64,000 bases of DNA from positions 1 through 64,000 of the forward strand of contig DASQAT010000037.1 in the NCBI GenBank assembly GCA_035635555.1. Direction: 5' to 3'. Of this stretch, positions 58,984 through 64,000 are shown one piece after another. The notes beneath the pieces were generated by a model that worked only from the letters and a program-made list of their open reading frames with translations, was not told where the DNA came from and did not search any database. Numbering within the stretch: position 1 is the first letter of the stretch; each line of letters opens with the position of its first letter. The stretch comes from Candidatus Dormiibacterota bacterium (GTDB lineage Bacteria; Acidobacteriota; Polarisedimenticolia; Gp22-AA2). Position numbers and translations under genes: made by a program.

Positions 58984-61710
58984 TCAAGGGCAGGCCAGAA
59001 TCGAGGTGTCCTGCTGGCTCGTGCCGTAGGTGCCGGCCCCGCACGAGTTCTCTCCGCGCGCCAGGTACCAGTACGCCTGGCCAACCGGGGGAGCCGGCCG
59101 GGTATCGGGGAACGAGGTGCCTCCGCCCTCCAGCGCGCAGGCGGCGGAGGAGAAGTTCACGGACCCACTGGACAGGATCTCCCCCGAGACCAGGTCGTAC
59201 ACGGTCTCGGGACCGACCAGGACGCCCTGGCTGTCCCACGCCAGGCCGGTCGGATCGGCTCCCGCCACAGATAGATTGGTCACTGCCACGGGCGCGCTCC
59301 AGACGAAGGGATTGTTGTCGTTGCAGTCGTCCCCACCGCACAGGGAGCCGCGGTGTCCGTCGCCGTCCGCGTCCAGGACACCACCGCCGCTGCAGACGCC
59401 CGCCTGGCAGGTGTCGGCCTGCGTGCACGGATTGCCGTCGTTGCAGGCCGAGCCGTCGCCGATCACCGCGGCCGTAGTGACCGAGGCGTCCGAGGTGCAT
59501 CCGCCCAGCGTGACGCTCACCCTGTACGTTCCCGAGGCGGCGGTCGTGGCGCCCGGGATCGAAGGATTCTGCGCGCTCGAAGCGAAGCCGTTCGGACCGG
59601 TCCAGCTGTAGGTGGCGCCGGCCACAGTCCCGGCCGACAGCTGCAGGGTCGCGCCGGCGCAGATCGGGCCGTTGTTCGACGCGGCCGGGGAGGAGGCGCC
59701 GTTGACCGTCAAGAGCCCGACCCCGGTCGACGACTGCCCGTCGGGGTTGGTCAGGGTGATGTCATGGACGCCCGGCGCGGCTCCGACGGTCGACAGGCTC
59801 AGGGCGACATGAGTGGGATCCGCGAACGTGACGCCGTTGACCCCGACACCACCGCTCACCGTGGCCGAAAGATGGTTGGGGTAGCCCGGACCGCCCGCGT
59901 CGGCCCCAGGGTCGAAGAACTCCGAGCCGGCCGATGACGCACCGGCGATGGTGACGTCGACCGTCGCCTGACCTGCGCAGATGCTCGAGGGGACCGCGCC
60001 GGTGGGCGACGCCGGCGGCGGCGCCTTGAGCTGCACGACCTGGACCCCCCACGAATTGGTCGCGTCGCACCACTCCTGGAACGTCCAGAGCGTCATGTCA
60101 TCGGTGGGATCGACGACGGTGTGCGAATAGTCGCCCCAGCGCTGGCCGTCCACGCTTTGCTGGTTGTAGGCGCTCGCGGAGATCTGCGCCAGGGATGGGA
60201 CCTTGATCGTGCCCAGGGCGTCGGTCCGCAAGCGGCCGGCGGTCGCGACGCCCGCGAAATCATTCGTGCTCGCGTAGCTGGAACCGAGGGCCATGTGCCC
60301 CTGACCGCTCGCCGCCACCGTGTCGATCCAGAAGCCGCGCGGGTTGGTGGACACCGTGTCGAAGAGCGTGCCGGCCTGGTTGAGCGACGGCGTCCCGCCC
60401 AGGTTCGTGAACTCGTACCAGCGCGAACCGTTGCGGGTGCCGTGCGTGGACACGACCCCGCTGGAATTCACTTCGAAGTTGTGCGCGGTCCAGAGGCTCG
60501 TCGCGCCGGTGATCTTGTTCTTGTGGATCGATGCCGCGAACAGACGATCGTCCAGCGCGTCGAGCCTGCGGTTGCTGGCCGATCCCTTGACGGCCTGCGG
60601 GATCGGGAGGGTCGTCGCCGGGACGGTGAGGACGATGTTGCCGGAGATCGACGGGGTACCCCCCGGATTGCTCACGCGCAGGATGTCGATCTGGCTGAAG
60701 AGAATCGTGTCGACTCCGATGAAGAACCCCTGGGTGGCGGCGGGATCGTCGTTGTCGACGCCGCGCGGGGACCAGGGCCCCGCTATGGCCGCGGATGCGA
60801 TCCGGCGGAATGCCGTGACCGTCAGCGTCCCGGCCAGGAGCCCCGCCTTGTTGATCACGTAGCCGGTCGATCCCAGGTAGACCGTCCCCGCCGCATTGAA
60901 GACGTTCACGCCGATGTAAAGGGCGGACCGATCCACGCCGAGGCTGTCGTAGTCGGCGAACCCCCCCGTATCGTTGTTGGGAGTCGTCCCGACGAGATCG
61001 TGCTGGAACGCGAAGAACGTAAAGCTGGAGGACGAGGAGATCGTCGGGCCGGAGCTGACGGCGATCAGGATCTTGTTTGGAGTCGTGGTAGTCAATTCGG
61101 TGACGAACCAGCGCCCCGAGAGCCTGTCGTAGCGCACCTGGGGGTCCGTGATGTCGGACCCGCCGGTCACTGAAGCGAAGAAGACGCCATCGGTCACGTT
61201 GAGCCCGCCGAGGCTCCCGGTCTTGTCGAACACCTTGATCCGGCCGTTGGCCATCGCCAGGATCTGGGTCGGACCGACATCCCCGACGCTGTCCGGGGGG
61301 ATGAACATGGATTCGTTCGGGGAGTTCAGTGAGATCGCCTTGAAGTTGGTCCCGACGACCTGGGGCGCGAGCGGCGTCACGGCCTCCGACGTGAGGGGCT
61401 GGGTCTGGCTCGGGGGCGGCCATTGCGACACGGGGGGCGCCGCCGGGTTCTCCCTGATCGGCCCCGGCCGGCCTTCCGGCTCCTCCCTCAGACGGGGGAA
61501 GGCCCGGATCTTCGGGGCCCTGGCCTCGCGCTCCATGAGATCAGCGACTGATTCCCGGACCCCCCGTCCCCCCGTCCAGGGGACCCCCACTGTTTCGCCC
61601 GGTTCGACCCTTGCGCGTCCCACGGACTCGTCCTGGGCCGGGGACGACCCCAGCGCGACCGATGCGACGAGGATTCCGCTCAGGACGGACCTATGACGGG
61701 GGGAAGGCAT
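58984..61710 (-). CDS. Large secreted multidomain protein with MopE-type segment
   Basis: A 908-residue exported protein (signal peptide ending SPAQD). Residues about 120-600 form an unrecognised domain with propeller-like strands (GDVGPTQILAMANGRIKVFDKTG, DPQVRYDRLSGRWFVTELT). Ig/PKD-like domains with paired cysteines follow (about 605-745), then a CNDGNPCTQADTC EGF-like stretch, DADGDGHRGSLCGGDDCNDN near residue 775, and a C-terminal FN3-like end (PPVGQAYWYLARGENSCGAGTYGTS). The end resembles that of the Kelch-like protein at 1840. Function unknown. Confidence 0.83.
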   Translation of the reverse strand: MPSPRHRSVLSGILVASVALGSSPAQDESVGRARVEPGETVGVPWTGGRGVRESVADLMEREARAPKIRAFPRLREEPEGRPGPIRENPAAPPVSQWPPPSQTQPLTSEAVTPLAPQVVGTNFKAISLNSPNESMFIPPDSVGDVGPTQILAMANGRIKVFDKTGSLGGLNVTDGVFFASVTGGSDITDPQVRYDRLSGRWFVTELTTTTPNKILIAVSSGPTISSSSSFTFFAFQHDLVGTTPNNDTGGFADYDSLGVDRSALYIGVNVFNAAGTVYLGSTGYVINKAGLLAGTLTVTAFRRIASAAIAGPWSPRGVDNDDPAATQGFFIGVDTILFSQIDILRVSNPGGTPSISGNIVLTVPATTLPIPQAVKGSASNRRLDALDDRLFAASIHKNKITGATSLWTAHNFEVNSSGVVSTHGTRNGSRWYEFTNLGGTPSLNQAGTLFDTVSTNPRGFWIDTVAASGQGHMALGSSYASTNDFAGVATAGRLRTDALGTIKVPSLAQISASAYNQQSVDGQRWGDYSHTVVDPTDDMTLWTFQEWCDATNSWGVQVVQLKAPPPASPTGAVPSSICAGQATVDVTIAGASSAGSEFFDPGADAGGPGYPNHLSATVSGGVGVNGVTFADPTHVALSLSTVGAAPGVHDITLTNPDGQSSTGVGLLTVNGASSPAASNNGPICAGATLQLSAGTVAGATYSWTGPNGFASSAQNPSIPGATTAASGTYRVSVTLGGCTSDASVTTAAVIGDGSACNDGNPCTQADTCQAGVCSGGGVLDADGDGHRGSLCGGDDCNDNNPFVWSAPVAVTNLSVAGADPTGLAWDSQGVLVGPETVYDLVSGEILSSGSVNFSSAACALEGGGTSFPDTRPAPPVGQAYWYLARGENSCGAGTYGTSQQDTSILACP

Positions 61711-61764
61711 CGTCCGTGAATCTTACGACGAGACCCACCAGCCTGCAATGCCGATCTCGCAAGA

Positions 61765-61998
61765 TCACCGCCGGGCGCCGGCTTTCTGGCCGAGGATCAG
61801 GCTACTTGACCCCTGGGCCGTCATCCGCAGGAAGGCGGGCTTGTCGAGAACCGAACCATCGGATTCGATGCAGACGAACTCATCGGCCAGGTGGGATCGG
61901 TACCACTCGACGTCTCCCGCCAGGGATGCCGCCACGTACTCCTCGTTCAATCGGCGCAGCTGTTGATCCTGAGACACGGAATCCTCTCCATCAATCAT
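61765..61998 (-). pseudogene. Truncated DUF4440/SnoaL-like gene
   Basis: From ATG 61998 the product begins as a normal DUF4440 protein (LRRLNEEYVAASLAGDVEWYRSHLADEFVCIESDGSVLDKPAFLRMTAQG). It then changes to an unrelated tail and stops after 77 residues, where family members have about 130. The missing half of the fold is not found in 61711-61764. The start overlaps the 3' end of the GT39 gene by eight bases. It may be non-functional or a recently shortened protein. Confidence 0.6.
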
Positions 61999-63505
61999 AG
62001 TGCTTGATCTGCGCCCAGGTCTCGGCGACCGGCGCGCGGAGCCCACGGCACACCCACACGGGACGCCCGTTCTCGTAGGGCATGCATCGTCCGCAGTCGA
62101 TGGTCGCGGCGCGCTCGACCGCCTCGAACCGGTCGCCCAGCCGGTCCTCTTCGCCGCCGACTACGATCAGGACGCGTCCGTCCCAGCCGCGCGGACCCCA
62201 GAGCCAGTAGTTGTTGTGGGCGCTGATCGCCTGTGGGAGGCCCTGCCTGCGGCCCAGCAGGTCGAGAGCGCCGGCGACGCCGTAGTCGGGGGCGAAGATC
62301 CGCGCCGCGGTCGCGTCCTGGGCCGGCAGGGGTCGGTAGACGTCTGCGATCGTTCCAACGATCGCGTCCCAGCCCTGCATGTCGGCATAGAACTGTCCCA
62401 GCTCTCCGAGCTCCTTGCGCTCCTCGGTCGAGGGCCGCTCGCCGAGCGCGCGCGAGTAGCGGATATAGGTGTCGACCGGCAGGAGAGGCAGCGCGAGCGG
62501 GGCGGTCACGGCCCCGGCGACGATCAGCAGGACGACCGCGACCGGGCGCAGCCAGGCGAGGTGCTTCCGGTCGAGGAGCCTCTCGCCCGCCACACCACCG
62601 GCCGCGAACAGCCAGGTGTAGGCGGGTGCCAGATAGCCGGACCGGCTCGAGCCGGAGAGCACCAGGATGGAAAAGACGGTGAGGTAGATCCAGCCCAGCA
62701 GATAGTGCCTCTTGCCGTCTGCGTGCAGGAACAGCCAGGCGAGGCCACCCATCCAGAGCGGCAGGGTCAGCGGATGCACCATCCTGATCTGGCCGATCAG
62801 GAAGTCGAGCGGCGCGACCGCGACCATCTTGTCGGTCGTGGCGTTGTGGATGAACTCCAGGGTCGGCCAGCCGTGTCGCACCTGCCAGAACAGGTAGGGA
62901 GAGAAGAGGACCAAGGCGATGGCTCCGCACAGCCAGGTCCAGCGCGTCGCCAGCCAGCGCCGCTGCGGCGTGGCGACGAGCCCCGCGAGCAAACCGGCCC
63001 CCAGCCACAGGACGCTGATCTTGTTGGCGAGCCCCAGACCCAGGACCAGCCCCAGAAGCAGCCAGAGCCGCGGGTCCGCACCGTCGATCAGGCGGATGAG
63101 CAGGAAAGCGGCGAGCGCCCAGAAGACGATGTCGAACGCGTTCATCGAGTAGAAGTGATCGAGCGCGAGATATTCCGGGGCGACCAGCGCTCCGGTCATC
63201 GCCAGCGCGACCGCCCAGCGGCCGCCGCCGAGCGCCCGCGCCATCAGACCCGCGAGCGCCACCGTCGCCGCCCCGAGCACCGCCGGCAGCAGGCGCAGGG
63301 CGGGACGCGAATCACCGAGCAGATGCCTGACGGCCCACAGGAAGAGGATCGACAGCGACGGATGATCGACGTACCCGGGCGCGAGGTGCTCGGTGCAGGC
63401 GAGATAGTAGAGCTCGTCCCGGAAGTAGCCGTAGCCCGTGCTGGTGGCGAGATGCAACAGCAGCTTGGCGAGCGCGAACAGCCCGATCAGGCGTAATCGG
63501 CTCAT
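61991..63505 (-). CDS. Membrane glycosyltransferase, family 39 (ArnT/PMT-like)
   Basis: A 504-residue integral membrane protein with about 11-12 helices in the first 370 residues and a soluble C-terminal domain. The first external loop has YFRDELYYLACTEHLAPGYVDHPSL, the acidic motif that binds the polyprenyl-phosphate sugar donor in PMT/ArnT enzymes. Likely transfers a sugar from a lipid carrier in the periplasm; acceptor unknown. ATG 63505. Confidence 0.87.
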   Translation of the reverse strand: MSRLRLIGLFALAKLLLHLATSTGYGYFRDELYYLACTEHLAPGYVDHPSLSILFLWAVRHLLGDSRPALRLLPAVLGAATVALAGLMARALGGGRWAVALAMTGALVAPEYLALDHFYSMNAFDIVFWALAAFLLIRLIDGADPRLWLLLGLVLGLGLANKISVLWLGAGLLAGLVATPQRRWLATRWTWLCGAIALVLFSPYLFWQVRHGWPTLEFIHNATTDKMVAVAPLDFLIGQIRMVHPLTLPLWMGGLAWLFLHADGKRHYLLGWIYLTVFSILVLSGSSRSGYLAPAYTWLFAAGGVAGERLLDRKHLAWLRPVAVVLLIVAGAVTAPLALPLLPVDTYIRYSRALGERPSTEERKELGELGQFYADMQGWDAIVGTIADVYRPLPAQDATAARIFAPDYGVAGALDLLGRRQGLPQAISAHNNYWLWGPRGWDGRVLIVVGGEEDRLGDRFEAVERAATIDCGRCMPYENGRPVWVCRGLRAPVAETWAQIKHYD

Positions 63506-63533
63506 GGCCGGTGCGAGCGCACGTCTCTGTGGT

Positions 63534-63689
63534 CTATCGCCCCAGCAGGATCAGAGCGCCGGCAGCCGCCGCGAGGATGGACATGAGAGTCCCGAGCGCC
63601 GAAAAGCCACGATTCAGCAGCGGCATCAGCCCCGTCAAAATGAGCCAGACGCCCAACAAGAGCATGCCGAGATTCTTGGTCAGTTTCAT
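63534..63689 (-). CDS. Small two-helix membrane protein
   Basis: A 51-residue frame starting ATG 63689 with GGGGG six bases upstream. The product is MKLTKNLGMLLLGVWLILTG followed by a short loop (NRGFSALGT) and a second hydrophobic helix ending ILLGR, a common pattern for conserved 50-residue membrane proteins of unknown role. It precedes the GT39 gene by 28 bases and is probably co-transcribed with it. Confidence 0.75.
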   Translation of the reverse strand: MKLTKNLGMLLLGVWLILTGLMPLLNRGFSALGTLMSILAAAAGALILLGR

Positions 63690-63819
63690 CGGGCGGCCCC
63701 CTTCTCAAGCGGTCAGTGTTTGTCCGTCTGTGCTTTCGAGGTGCGGTGTCGCGGTGTGATGACCTTCCGGTATCGGTCTGGGTGCCATGCGTCTCCTTTC
63801 ATCGCGGAGCTTCGCTCTC

Positions 63820-64000
63820 CTACGCCGACTTGTTGGACTTCCCCTCCATCAGGGTCTGCCAGGCGCCGTCGTCGCCGAGGATCTCCCACTTGAAGGTGTA
63901 GCTCGTCGGTGAGATCTCCTGGATCGTGTAGCGCGACTTGACCATCTTGCCGCCCATCTTCGCCTCGTCGTCGTAGACCCAGCTCCTGTCCTGGACCGTG
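63820..64000 (-). CDS. 3' end of a DUF1579-like protein
   Basis: The last 59 codons of a gene that starts beyond the window. The product end, DRSWVYDDEAKMGGKMVKSRYTIQEI, then SYTFKWEILGDDGAWQTLMEGK, fits the C-terminal beta strands of DUF1579-type proteins (…YTFTWEMS.DGG.W...MEGK). The intergenic stretch 63690-63819 shows nothing else. Confidence 0.65.
   Translation of the reverse strand, partial: TVQDRSWVYDDEAKMGGKMVKSRYTIQEISPTSYTFKWEILGDDGAWQTLMEGKSNKSA

Noticed and set aside
63502-63708. 68-codon frame on the minus strand
   Set aside because: Another frame of the same strand gives a 51-residue two-helix membrane protein with a ribosome-binding site, which is far more protein-like.

Overview
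The window is 64 kb of uniformly GC-rich bacterial chromosome with no phage, plasmid or insertion-sequence genes. The gene content suggests an Acidobacteriota-like, Gram-negative soil or sediment bacterium: a TonB-dependent receptor with an N-terminal carboxypeptidase-regulatory domain, a DUF3450/ExbB/ExbD/TonB/TPR set, many large secreted proteins with MopE-like DADGDG segments, and M28 and DUF885 peptidases. No rRNA is present, so the placement is an inference from gene content only.

Layout. 1-1.6 kb: pstB-phoU. 1.7-5.2 kb: a secreted 14-repeat Kelch-like protein. 5.2-7.6 kb (minus): two adjacent thymidylate-kinase-like genes, sixA and a small ORF. 7.7-10.2 kb: CHAD protein and exopolyphosphatase, with a Pho-box-like repeat in the divergent promoter region. 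10.3-19.5 kb: a TonB receptor, remnants of two genes flanking a thiolase, then ExbB-ExbD-TonB-TPR. 19.5-27.2 kb (minus): membrane protein, PPK2, MOSC, alcohol dehydrogenase, DUF885 peptidase, 6-phosphogluconolactonase, tRNA-Ser, MFS transporter. 27.2-34.4 kb: Mpg and TadA (overlapping 3' ends), degenerate cupredoxin, orphan TonB, lipoprotein, DUF4824/DUF2157 pair, a duplicated-domain secreted protein, tRNA-Arg. 34.4-38.3 kb: KamA and a NatAB-type ABC system. 38.3-45.9 kb (minus): a tight five-gene unit, P-loop NTPase / ABC exporter / repeat protein / beta-barrel / CapA. 46-51.7 kb (minus): M28 peptidase, GNAT, BON lipoprotein and small envelope proteins. 51.9-53.8 kb: GT2 glycosyltransferase and partner. 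53.8-63.7 kb (minus): dodecin, AlkA, EamA, a candidate selenoprotein, amidohydrolase, large secreted protein, truncated DUF4440 gene, GT39 and a small membrane protein. The window ends inside a DUF1579-like gene.

How genes fit together. Phosphate and polyphosphate recur (PstB, PhoU, CHAD, Ppx/GppA, PPK2). Envelope energization and export is the second theme (two TonBs, ExbBD, MsbA-like exporter, secreted repeat proteins).

The strongest unusual signal is at 55726-57573 (minus). A secreted protein ends at a UGA exactly where a thioredoxin fold needs its catalytic cysteine. The rest of the fold, plus a second TlpA-like domain with a CPPC motif, continues in the same frame, and a hairpin follows the UGA at selenocysteine-insertion (bSECIS) distance. 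This reads as an unannotated selenoprotein. Second is the CapA / exporter / P-loop unit at 38256-45938, whose gene combination I do not recognise as a described system.
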